In this document: positions 26,963 to 34,524 of the stretch, in pieces | Position numbering within the stretch: the stretch's first letter is position 1 | How the letters are laid out: every line of letters starts with the position of its first letter | Assembly: GCA_021773635.1 (NCBI GenBank) | Contig: JAJFJV010000029.1 | Coordinates: forward strand, 1-35,540 | Source of the DNA: Gammaproteobacteria bacterium | GTDB lineage: Bacteria; Pseudomonadota; Gammaproteobacteria; HK1 | Direction: 5' to 3' | DNA: 35,540 nt | Notes under the pieces: model-generated | Seen by the model: only the letters and a program-made list of their open reading frames with translations | What the model was told of the DNA's origin: nothing | Databases searched by the model: none | Position numbers and translations under genes: made by a program

Positions 26963-28261
26963 CTAGCTGATGGCGGATTGAGGCATTTTGTCCGAGGTGA
27001 GAGACAGACGTTCCACCAGGTTGTTGAGAAACACCTTGTGAAAGCGTAACTGGCAAGCCAGCGAGGTGCGCTCGATAAGCGAGGTGCGAACTTTCATAAC
27101 CGTGACTTCCGTCTTGGCCACAATGCCTACCGGGCGGACCTTTCCGGCAATAAAGCCACTTTCGCCAAAGCAGTCGCCGCGCTCCAGGGAATCCACGACG
27201 CGCTCGCCTTTCTGTACCACCACCGTTCCGGAGACGATGATATAAAAGGAGTTGTCCAGTTCTCCTGCCTCGAAGATGTCCGCACCTGCCCCGTATTCTT
27301 CCCAGCTCGTTGCCGTGATGACCTCCCAAATTTCTGCTACATCAAACTCCCGGAAAAATCGGAGTTCCTTGATGAGATTAAATTTCTCACGATTGGAAAT
27401 TTCCTCTTCCGCCAGGTTCATTTCGTCGAACACCAGACTTAAATCACCCACCAGATCCATACAGGTTTGATAGCGTTTGGCCGGGTCCTTTCTAAGTGCA
27501 CGATCGAGTATGGACTGGAGTACCCGTGGTACGTCCGGCCGTATTTCACGCAGCGGGGTATGGGCGATCTGGGTGATTTGATGAACGATGGCTGGAAGGC
27601 TGCGGGCAGCAAAGGGATGGCGCCCGGTGAGTAGTTCATACATCACTACGCCAATGGAGAAAATATCGCTTCGATTGGTAATTGCGCCATCCAGCATCTG
27701 CTCGGGGGACATATACAGCGGCGAGCCAACATGGCCATGTACCTGGGTTTCGGTGACATCCAGGTGAGTCAGCAGCGCGATACCAAAGTCTCCGATCTTG
27801 ACCTCGCGCTCCCGGGTGAGGAGGATGTTTTTAGGCTTGATGTCACGATGCACAATGCCTTTGCGGTGGGCGTGATCCAGGGCTTTGGCGCATTTGAAAA
27901 TAATGCGCACCACATCATGGATGGGCAGTAGTACATCGGGCCGGCTGAAGCTGTGCAGGGTTTGCCCTCCCGCCACATACTCCATAACGATATACCAGAC
28001 GTCGCCCTCAACGTTGGCGTCGTGGACCTCAATGATGTTGGGGTGCCGGAGCATGCCCGCGACCTTGGCCTCGTTGAAGAATAACTTGCGGCTGCGGGCG
28101 CCGTGCTGACTATCTCGCAGTTTTTCTTCGCGGGCGACCTTGATGGCAACTTTTCGTTCCCCGAAGGGGTCGTAGCCGAGGTAGACATCACTCATGGCGC
28201 CCTTGCCTATTTTGCGCAGGACGTCATATTTTCCGAGTGATTTATCTTTCAAGTTTTCCAT
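26963..28261 (-). CDS. Hanks-type Ser/Thr protein kinase with C-terminal cyclic-nucleotide-binding-type domain
   Basis: From ATG 28261 the protein has 432 residues; an in-frame start at 28420 would add 53 residues unlike a kinase N-terminus. Residues 12-280 are a complete kinase: glycine loop IGKGAMSDVYLG (18-29), Lys41 in VAIK, HRD (138-140) in IVHRDIKPKNILL, DFG (158-160), and SPE (185-187). Residues 300-420 are a Crp-type cNMP-binding beta-roll; the phosphate-binding cassette keeps FGE (365-367) but has RPVG where RxA(T/S) is usual, so cyclic-nucleotide binding is uncertain. There is no membrane span. A PP2C gene lies downstream, suggesting a kinase-phosphatase pair. It is divergent from nnrS. 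Confidence 0.93.
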   Translation of the reverse strand: MENLKDKSLGKYDVLRKIGKGAMSDVYLGYDPFGERKVAIKVAREEKLRDSQHGARSRKLFFNEAKVAGMLRHPNIIEVHDANVEGDVWYIVMEYVAGGQTLHSFSRPDVLLPIHDVVRIIFKCAKALDHAHRKGIVHRDIKPKNILLTREREVKIGDFGIALLTHLDVTETQVHGHVGSPLYMSPEQMLDGAITNRSDIFSIGVVMYELLTGRHPFAARSLPAIVHQITQIAHTPLREIRPDVPRVLQSILDRALRKDPAKRYQTCMDLVGDLSLVFDEMNLAEEEISNREKFNLIKELRFFREFDVAEIWEVITATSWEEYGAGADIFEAGELDNSFYIIVSGTVVVQKGERVVDSLERGDCFGESGFIAGKVRPVGIVAKTEVTVMKVRTSLIERTSLACQLRFHKVFLNNLVERLSLTSDKMPQSAIS

Positions 28262-28281
28262 GGGAGGTGCCGCTGTTGTAT

Positions 28282-28332
28282 TACAGTGGGGCATTGGCAA
28301 TATAGGTGATATTTCCGAGGCAGACCACTGTA
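28282..28332. promoter_or_regulatory. Inverted repeat in the kinase/nnrS divergent region
   Basis: TACAGTGG (28282-28289) and CCACTGTA (28325-28332) are a perfect 8-base inverted repeat 35 bases apart, in the 142-base region between the two divergent starts. It could be an operator controlling one or both genes. I see no clear NsrR, NorR or FNR consensus in the region. Confidence 0.35.
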
Positions 28333-28403
28333 TCACCGTAAATAATGCAGGGGCTTTCGACGGCAGCGTGTTCGTTTTGGTGAGTCCCGGAGCCCGGATA
28401 TTT

Positions 28404-29609
28404 ATGCAGAATAAAGTCAATCTTCAGGTGTCAGCGCCTGGAACCCCCTCGCCGGCCGCCGGCTTCAGGCCTTTCGCCCTCGGTTTTCGCCCCTTCTTTC
28501 TACTCGCTGGCTTCACCGCAGTTTTTCTTTTGGCTTACTGGCTGGCCGTGCTGGCTCTGGGATTGCAACAGCCCGCCTATTACGGCGGTGTGGGCTGGCA
28601 TGGTCACGAGATGCTTTTTGGTTTTGCGGCGGCGGCCATCTCCGGTTTCCTGCTCACCGCGGTGCGTAACTGGACCGGGCGAGACACCGTCAGTGGCTGG
28701 CCGCTGGCGGCGTTGGTGGCGGTCTGGCTGGCCGCCCGGGTGATGCCCTTTTGCCCGTGGTCACCAGGCTGGCTGCTTGCCGGTGTGGATCTCGCTTTTC
28801 TTCCGCTGGTGGGAATCTGCATTGCCCCCGCCCTGTTCAGTGGCAAGGCCCATAATCTGGTTTTTCTCCTGCTACTCGCCGTTTTTGCCGGTGCCAATGC
28901 CATGGTGCATGCGGATGCCCTTGGTTATGCCGTGGGCACTGCGGGTGCGGGCAATCGGCTCGCGGTCAATCTGGTGGTGTTTTTTGTAGTGGTCATTGGT
29001 GGACGAGTGATCCCTTTCTTTACGGAAAAGGCGATCGCAGACTTTCAGATGCCGGCCCATCCGCGCCTGGAGGGGATGGTGATTGTTTCCCTGATCGCCC
29101 TGATTGCGGCCGAGTTATTGGCCCCCCAGCCCCTGGTGATTGCCACTCTGGCGATTATCGTGGCACTTACCCAGGGCGCTCGCCTTGCCGGCTGGCATCA
29201 CCGTGAAATGTGGTCACTCCCCATCCTCTGGGTACTGCACTTGGCTTATGCCTGGTTAATACTGGGTTTTGCGCTGAAGGCCCTGGCCGCTATCGGTCTG
29301 GTGTCCGAATTTATCGCCATCCATGCGCTTACGGTTGGCGGTGTGGGTACCATGGTGCTGGGGATGATGTCGCGGGTTGCATTGGGGCATACGGGGCGCG
29401 CCATAGAGGTGTTGCCAGGGATGGGTATAGCCTTCGTGCTTATCAACCTTGCCGCCCTGTTGCGGGTTTTCGGGCCGCTGGTGTTTCAGGAATCCTACAC
29501 ACGCTGGTTAATGGTCTCGGGCGGGCTGTGGATAGCCGCCTTTGGTCTGTTTGCCTGCATTTATACCCCCATACTCCTGCGGGCGCGGGTAGATGGTCGG
29601 CCGGGTTAG
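28404..29609 (+). CDS. nnrS: NnrS-family membrane protein
   Basis: From ATG 28404 the protein has 401 residues, the usual NnrS length; the open frame extends upstream to 28194, but that part overlaps the kinase gene and lacks family residues. About twelve hydrophobic spans can be read. Signatures are FRPFALGFRPFFLLAG (21-36), WHGHEMLFGFAAAAISGFLL (65-84), GGRVIPFFT, and GMMSRVALGHTGR near the end, with conserved histidines. NnrS is a heme- and copper-containing membrane protein that relieves nitric oxide stress by an unknown mechanism and is normally NO-regulated. No nitrite or NO reductase genes lie in the window. A GTG-start unknown gene follows after nine bases. Confidence 0.93.
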   Translation: MQNKVNLQVSAPGTPSPAAGFRPFALGFRPFFLLAGFTAVFLLAYWLAVLALGLQQPAYYGGVGWHGHEMLFGFAAAAISGFLLTAVRNWTGRDTVSGWPLAALVAVWLAARVMPFCPWSPGWLLAGVDLAFLPLVGICIAPALFSGKAHNLVFLLLLAVFAGANAMVHADALGYAVGTAGAGNRLAVNLVVFFVVVIGGRVIPFFTEKAIADFQMPAHPRLEGMVIVSLIALIAAELLAPQPLVIATLAIIVALTQGARLAGWHHREMWSLPILWVLHLAYAWLILGFALKALAAIGLVSEFIAIHALTVGGVGTMVLGMMSRVALGHTGRAIEVLPGMGIAFVLINLAALLRVFGPLVFQESYTRWLMVSGGLWIAAFGLFACIYTPILLRARVDGRPG

Positions 29610-29618
29610 GGGAGCCGC

Positions 29619-30062
29619 GTGGCGCTAGAACGTCTGTTGCGTCGATATTCGGCCTACTACCGGGGCTGGTGTCAGGCCTTTGGAGATCACGAGATCTCGT
29701 CGGAATCCGATGAGGATATCAACTGGCTATTTGGAGAGGAAAATATCGGCCTCATTATGAGTCCGACCATCCGCAAGCGTTTCTTCCGTGAATTACTGGT
29801 CGGCAAACACGGTGCCCCGACCCTGGAACTGGCGGAGAATTATGCCCAGATCAATGAATTCAGGCACCAGGTGGATGCCGATGCGAGCCGCCTCGGGCTT
29901 GCCCGGCTAATCGCTCTGCTGGAGCAGGATCGGGATATCTTCCTTTTCCAGACTTACCATTTCTGTTATCCCGAGGGCACTCGTATTCTGACCTTTTCCA
30001 CCCGTAAGCCGCTGATAATAATGTACAAGGAAGTGGGTCCAATGCAGGTGAGTATTCTCTAG
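29619..30062 (+). CDS. Hypothetical protein downstream of nnrS
   Basis: The 147-residue protein starts at GTG 29619, with GGGGAG a few bases upstream, nine bases after nnrS, so the two are likely cotranscribed. I do not recognise the family. It is soluble, begins with a basic aromatic helix (LERLLRRYSAYYRGWCQAF), is followed by helical sequence and ends in strands (ILTFSTRKPLIIMYKEV). It has two cysteines, in WCQAF and HFCYPEG. It overlaps the convergent dam gene by 4 bases at the stops. Confidence 0.65.
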   Translation: MALERLLRRYSAYYRGWCQAFGDHEISSESDEDINWLFGEENIGLIMSPTIRKRFFRELLVGKHGAPTLELAENYAQINEFRHQVDADASRLGLARLIALLEQDRDIFLFQTYHFCYPEGTRILTFSTRKPLIIMYKEVGPMQVSIL

Positions 30063-30895
30063 TCAGCGATAAAACAGGCGAGTAATTCGCCTACCGTTTT
30101 ACGATTTCCCCCATCACAGCTGATTTGACGGCGCACTGAAAACTGCACCAGTTTCGCCCTGTTATAGATTTGACGGGTGAAGGGTGTGTCATGATTGGAA
30201 ATGAGCGTGCTGATACCCCGTTCAGTCATACGCTCCGCACAGTCAGCCAGTGCCAGCTGGTCCCCACTGGAAAAATCCCGTCCGTTATAGCCGGTGAAGT
30301 AGGCGGTGTCGCTGAGCGGTACATACGGAGGGTCGGCATACACTACCGCGCCACGCCTTGCCCGCGTCAGGGTTTTGCGAAAGTCCTCACAGATGAACCT
30401 TGTTCGCCGCGCACGATGATGGAACCTGCGCATGCCTTCCGCGGGAAAGAATGGACACTTATAGCGACCGAATGGAACATTAAATCTGCCCTTGGCGTTG
30501 TAGCGCATGAGGCCGTTGTAGCCGTGGCGATTCAGGTAAACAAATAGTGCCGATCGCAGAAAAGGGTCTTGTTCGGCGTTGAAAGTATCCCGCAGGTGAT
30601 AGTAGACCTCCCGGTTGTTGTTTTTGGGGGTGAAGAGCGTTTCCACGTGGTCAATAAAGTTCTCCCCCGCTCGCTGTAAAACCTGGTAGAGAGTGATGAG
30701 ATCGGGATTGGCATCGGCGATCAGGTTGTCTTTAAAGCCGGCATTCATAAATACTGCACCCGAACCCGCAAAAGGCTCGATAAGGCGTCTGCCAGGCGGC
30801 AGGCTGGCCATGATGCGTGGCAACAATCGGTATTTTCCACCCGCCCATTTGAGAAACGGGCGGGTGAAATCCGGCGAAGAGGAAGGTGCTGTCAT
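30059..30895 (-). CDS. dam: DNA adenine methyltransferase (GATC, Dam type)
   Basis: The 278-residue protein equals E. coli Dam in length and follows it throughout. Motif X/I region FLKWAGGKYRLLPRIMASLP and EPFAGSGAVFMNAGF bind SAM; DPPYVPLS is catalytic motif IV. LYLNRHGYNGLMRYN-like LFVYLNRHGYNGLMRYNAK and FNVPFGRYKCPFFP match the DNA-recognition region, and LISNHDT and VRRQISCDGGNRKTVGELLA close the protein. Dam methylates GATC for mismatch-repair strand choice, replication timing and gene control. No endonuclease partner is adjacent, so it is a solitary methylase and not part of a type II system. It converges on the unknown gene after nnrS with a 4-base stop overlap. Confidence 0.96.
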   Translation of the reverse strand: MTAPSSSPDFTRPFLKWAGGKYRLLPRIMASLPPGRRLIEPFAGSGAVFMNAGFKDNLIADANPDLITLYQVLQRAGENFIDHVETLFTPKNNNREVYYHLRDTFNAEQDPFLRSALFVYLNRHGYNGLMRYNAKGRFNVPFGRYKCPFFPAEGMRRFHHRARRTRFICEDFRKTLTRARRGAVVYADPPYVPLSDTAYFTGYNGRDFSSGDQLALADCAERMTERGISTLISNHDTPFTRQIYNRAKLVQFSVRRQISCDGGNRKTVGELLACFIAD

Positions 30896-31036
30896 GGATG
30901 CGACAGGGTGTCTCCTGAGGGCCTCTGTGTCTACGCCTATTCAGCGGAATCCTCAGGGAAAATTGTTTCATATTGCGGTATGTTGGGTGGGACAGTTTCG
31001 GCACGTACAGGCAAAATACTTTCAAGGGAGCGAATA

Positions 31037-31780
31037 ATGAAAAAGCTGTTGATTATCGGCGCTATTGTCATCGTGATTGTTGTGGCGGCAGCACTCATCC
31101 TGCTTGGCAATATCAATACCCTGGTAAAAGAGGGTGTGGAACAGACTGCGCCGCTGGTGCTTAAAGCGCCGGTTGAATTGAAAAGTGTCGATATATCCGT
31201 ATTTTCCGGGTCCGGTACGCTGAGTGGTTTCCGTGTCGGCAATCCCAAGGGTTACAAAACCGACTACGCCTTCAATATGGGGCGTTTGCAGGTGGAGCTG
31301 GATACCGCTTCCGTCACCTCCGACAAAATTCATATCAAGAGTGTGGTCATCGACGCCCCGGATATCGTGTTCGAGGGTGGCTTGAACAAGAGCAACCTGA
31401 GCCAGCTGCAAGCCAATGCCGAGGCCTTTGCTCCCAGTGGGGGTGACAAGGAGGCGGGTTCTGCCGACGGCGCGGGCAAAAAGCTGCAGATTGATCGCCT
31501 GATCATCAGCAACGGCACCATCAGTGTCAGTATGGGGCTGCTGCAGGGGAAAAAATTGAGTGTGCCCTTGCCCAAGCTGGAACTGACAGATATCGGCAAG
31601 GATAAAGATGCCAGCGCCTCGGATGTATTGAAGGAGGTGCTCGCCGCAGTCAATGGCGCCGCAATTCCTGCCGTGCAGCAGGGCATCAGCCAACTCGGTG
31701 GGGTTGGCAAGGTGCGTGAGGTTGTCGAAGGCGGTGTGAAGCAGGGAATGGGCAAGATAAAAGGGCTGTTTGGCAAATAG
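31037..31780 (+). CDS. AsmA-like membrane-anchored protein
   Basis: From ATG 31037, with AAGGGAG well placed upstream, the protein has 247 residues. MKKLLIIGAIVIVIVVAAALILL is an N-terminal membrane anchor, and the rest would face the periplasm. The block LSGFRVGNPKGYKTDYAF then VELDTASVTSDKIHIKSVVI and NKSNLSQLQANAEAF is the AsmA-type beta-repeat pattern. AsmA-like proteins act in outer-membrane lipid transport or assembly; this one is much shorter than AsmA/TamB bridges and may be an accessory. The C-terminus is a glycine/lysine-rich amphipathic helix region (VVEGGVKQGMGKIKGLFGK). It stands alone between dam (divergent) and a 314-base gap. Confidence 0.75.
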   Translation: MKKLLIIGAIVIVIVVAAALILLGNINTLVKEGVEQTAPLVLKAPVELKSVDISVFSGSGTLSGFRVGNPKGYKTDYAFNMGRLQVELDTASVTSDKIHIKSVVIDAPDIVFEGGLNKSNLSQLQANAEAFAPSGGDKEAGSADGAGKKLQIDRLIISNGTISVSMGLLQGKKLSVPLPKLELTDIGKDKDASASDVLKEVLAAVNGAAIPAVQQGISQLGGVGKVREVVEGGVKQGMGKIKGLFGK

Positions 31781-32094
31781 GGTGTTGGGGGCCGGGTGGG
31801 GCTCGACCACCTGGCTCCATTCCTGTCTTGTGCGGTCTGTGGGTGCATGACCTCCGCGGGGCTCGACTCAATATCCGGCTAGGAAACGTCATTTATCGAC
31901 ACCATCCCGGGCTCATCGGTAGCATCTATACTTGGTTTATCCTACCGGGTATCGGGGTGATTGAACGGAATATGCGGCACGAGGTGGTGAGTCGCGTGGC
32001 GTGAGTAGCGCTTGATTATGATGGCCATGAAGGACAAGCAAGGCGGTTAAGAAGTGAACCCGGTTTGCCGGGAAATCCCGAGGATTGAGCCACC
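31781..32094. other. Intergenic region ahead of the CHAD-parA pair
   Basis: No gene is seen in these 314 bases. Two direct copies of GGGGCTCGAC lie at 31798-31807 and 31858-31867, 60 bases apart. TATACT at 31927-31932 could be a -10 box, but no convincing -35 sits 17 bases before it. A GAGGA near 32080 is slightly far from the CHAD ATG. The region probably holds the promoter of the CHAD-parA pair. Confidence 0.4.
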
Positions 32095-33666
32095 ATGGGC
32101 CCAAGGCCGAATCTGCCAGTCGCTTATGAAATCGAGTCCGAGACGAGTCTTCGGCGTGTCCTGAAAATGCTCGCCGAGCATTTTCCGCTCGAGCGCAGCC
32201 CGGCTTTGGAGCGGCATCTGGTCTGCCTGGATACCTTCGACTGGCGCCTCTACAGGGCTGATGCAAGGCTCTCGGCCGTGACTCGGGGGCAAGGGACGCT
32301 GCTCCGGCTTGAGGTCAACGGGAGCTGGTGCGAGAGCTCCCTCAACGGCTCGGTCGTGCCCGCATTTTCCTGGGAGCTGCCGGCTGGCGATCTGCATGAT
32401 TTGATAGCTCCCCTCATTGATGTGCGATGCCTGTTACCACTGGTCAATCTGCAGGTCCGGGAGCAAGCCCTGCGCATTTTGAATGCTGACCAGAAGACTG
32501 TGGTGCGTTTGACCATTGAGCACACCACGGTCACCACGTCGGAAGGGGGTCAGCCAGTTGAGAGTCTTCAACCGGTACTGAGGCTGGCTCCGGTGAAGGG
32601 TTATCAAAAGGCGGCTCGCAGGGTGACGGACTTCCTGGAGTCAGAATTGAAGCTGGCCCGCTCCAGCCCCGATCCCATGGTGCTTGCGCTGGCGGCCATC
32701 GGCCGCACCCCGGGTGATCGGCGCGATCGGCTTACCTTCGAGCTCGATTCCGCCATGCGCTGCGATGCGGCGCTCAGAACCATCCACCGTACCCAGCTCG
32801 ACACCATGCGCCTCAACGAGGACGGCGTGCGCCGGAATCTCGATTCCGAGTTTCTGCACGAATTCCGGGTTGCGGTGCGCCGGACCCGGGCGGCGCTTGC
32901 CCAGGTGAGGGGGGTATATCCACCGGATGTGGTGGCGCATTTCAAGAAGGAGTTCAGGTGGCTGGGTGGGGTCACAGGCCCGGTTCGGGACCTGGATGTC
33001 TATCTCTTCATGATGGACGACTACCGGGCCGAGTTGCCCGAGGCGCTCGGTGATGAACTGACCCCCCTGCATGAGCACCTGCGCCGCCATCACCGCAGCG
33101 AGCACCGCCGACTGGTTCGGGCGCTCGGGTCAGAGCGTTACCAGACCTTGCTTCACGACTGGCAGCAGTTTCTCGATACGGCCGATGAATGTGATCCGGA
33201 GTTCTGCCCGAACGCCACCCGGCCCCTTGCCGAGGTTTCCTCGCAGCGCATCTGGAAGGCCTTCCGTCGAGTCGTCAGTCAGGGCCGGGCTATCACTGCC
33301 GAAACTCCCGCCGAGGCGCTGCACCGGCTACGGATCGAATGCAAGAAACTGCGTTACCTGATGGAGTTCTTCCGCAGCATCCATGACCCCAAACAGATCG
33401 GACGGCTAATCCGCGCCCTCAAGAAGCTTCAGGTTAATCTGGGAGATTTCAATGACCTGGAGATACAGCAGGGTTCGCTGGAGCGATTTGCGTTGGAGAT
33501 GTCCGAGGAGGGAGAGGCGCCGGTCCGGTGCCTGATGGCCATGGGTCGTCTGGTCGATCACTTGTACGAGCGTCAGAAGACGGAACGGACCCGCTTCTCA
33601 CGCTGCTTCGCCCGGTTTTCAACGTCCGCCAACGAGAAGAGGTTTCGGCGCTTGTTCAAGCGCTGA
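32095..33666 (+). CDS. CHAD-domain protein with degenerate CYTH-like N-terminus
   Basis: The 523-residue protein has a C-terminal CHAD domain (about 215-523), a helical bundle rich in conserved His, Arg and Lys. Residues 253-266 (FLHEFRVAVRRTRA, with His255) and the later LHRLRIECKKLRYLMEFFR form its two repeats, and ARRDLDVYL-like PVRDLDVYLFMMDDYR is also typical. CHAD domains bind inorganic polyphosphate and target polyphosphate granules. The N-terminal 200 residues resemble a CYTH (triphosphate tunnel) domain, with VCLDTFDWRLYRADARLS matching the DT-x-x-x-x-L region, but the ExExK motif reads EIESET, so catalysis is doubtful. The ParA gene starts two bases after the stop. Confidence 0.88.
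   Translation: MGPRPNLPVAYEIESETSLRRVLKMLAEHFPLERSPALERHLVCLDTFDWRLYRADARLSAVTRGQGTLLRLEVNGSWCESSLNGSVVPAFSWELPAGDLHDLIAPLIDVRCLLPLVNLQVREQALRILNADQKTVVRLTIEHTTVTTSEGGQPVESLQPVLRLAPVKGYQKAARRVTDFLESELKLARSSPDPMVLALAAIGRTPGDRRDRLTFELDSAMRCDAALRTIHRTQLDTMRLNEDGVRRNLDSEFLHEFRVAVRRTRAALAQVRGVYPPDVVAHFKKEFRWLGGVTGPVRDLDVYLFMMDDYRAELPEALGDELTPLHEHLRRHHRSEHRRLVRALGSERYQTLLHDWQQFLDTADECDPEFCPNATRPLAEVSSQRIWKAFRRVVSQGRAITAETPAEALHRLRIECKKLRYLMEFFRSIHDPKQIGRLIRALKKLQVNLGDFNDLEIQQGSLERFALEMSEEGEAPVRCLMAMGRLVDHLYERQKTERTRFSRCFARFSTSANEKRFRRLFKR
33648..33663 (+). promoter_or_regulatory. Hairpin at the CHAD/parA junction
   Basis: GCGCTTG (33648-33654) and CAAGCGC (33657-33663) are perfect inverted copies; a six-base stem with a GTTC loop can form. 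It covers the last codons of the CHAD gene and ends 5 bases before the parA ATG, where a Shine-Dalgarno would be expected and none is seen. It could influence translational coupling. Confidence 0.3.
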
Positions 33667-33668
33667 TC

Positions 33669-34412
33669 ATGCCGCCTATGAAGATTCTGGCTACTTACAA
33701 TATCAAGGGTGGTGTGGGCAAGACGGCCGCCGCCGTGAACCTCGCATACCTTGCTGCCAGAGAGGGCGCCAGAACACTGGTGGTCGATCTGGATCCCCAG
33801 GGCGCCTCCACCTTTTACTTTCGCATCAAGGCCAAGCGCAAAGGTGGCAAGCAGCTGATCCAGGGCAAGCGCAATATTCACACCTTTATCCGCGGCACCG
33901 ACTACGAGGGACTGGACTTGCTGCGCGCCCGCTTCTCATTCAGAAACATGGACCTGCAGCTGTCCGACTTCAAGAAACCCGCCAGGCGCCTGGCGCGCGT
34001 CATCAAGCCGCTGGCGAAGGACTACGACCTCATCTTCCTGGATTGCCCGCCCAGCATCTCCCTGGTTTCCGAGAGCGTATTCGTCGCCGCTGACACCTTG
34101 CTGGTACCGACCATCCCTACTACCTTGTCCGTGCGCACCCTCCAGCAACTCGGCAGGCACCTCCACGGCGGGGGGCACAAAAAGCTTCGGGTACGGCCTT
34201 TCTTCAGCATGGTCGATCGGCGCAAATCTCTCCACCGGCAAATATGCGAACAGCCCGGTGACAAGACCTACACATTTCTGGAGACCCACATTCCCTACGC
34301 CAGCGCGGTGGAGCAGATGGGTATACGCCGCGCACCGCTGGCCACCTACGCGCGCAGCACGCCGGCGGCCCGGGCCTTTGAGGCGCTGTGGAGTGAAATC
34401 AAGGAGGGGTGA
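33669..34412 (+). CDS. ParA/MinD-type ATPase
   Basis: From ATG 33669 (a second ATG at 33678 is also possible) the protein has 247 residues. The deviant Walker A motif is KGGVGKT (13-19) with the signature lysine Lys13, Walker A' is LVVDLDPQGAST, and Walker B is DLIFLDCPPS. These ATPases dimerise on ATP and bind nucleoid DNA or membrane to position cargo. There is no ParB or parS-like sequence next to it, so chromosome or plasmid partition is unlikely; the two-base gap to the CHAD gene makes a granule-positioning role plausible. Basic residues (RIKAKRKGGKQ, near 52-62) could contact DNA. The longer frame from 33528 would overlap the CHAD gene and was rejected. Confidence 0.9.
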   Translation: MPPMKILATYNIKGGVGKTAAAVNLAYLAAREGARTLVVDLDPQGASTFYFRIKAKRKGGKQLIQGKRNIHTFIRGTDYEGLDLLRARFSFRNMDLQLSDFKKPARRLARVIKPLAKDYDLIFLDCPPSISLVSESVFVAADTLLVPTIPTTLSVRTLQQLGRHLHGGGHKKLRVRPFFSMVDRRKSLHRQICEQPGDKTYTFLETHIPYASAVEQMGIRRAPLATYARSTPAARAFEALWSEIKEG

Positions 34413-34524
34413 TTCCCCAACGTTCCCCTAATACGGTAAGGCTGGTAGGTATCTGCCTACGATGCTTGCCGCGCAATAGAAACTTGCTGCTTTTAGCCAT
34501 AGCTTCTCCGCCCACCGTAGACGC

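Noticed and set aside
30059-30895. Dam as part of a type II restriction system
   Set aside because: No endonuclease gene is adjacent and the protein follows the solitary E. coli-type Dam throughout its length.
31798-31867. Pair of GGGGCTCGAC direct repeats
   Set aside because: Only two copies of a 10-base GC-rich word 60 bases apart; too little to call an iteron or binding array.
33669-34412. Plasmid or chromosome partition locus
   Set aside because: No ParB-like gene, no centromere-like repeats and a position within core-type genes; the CHAD neighbour offers a better context.
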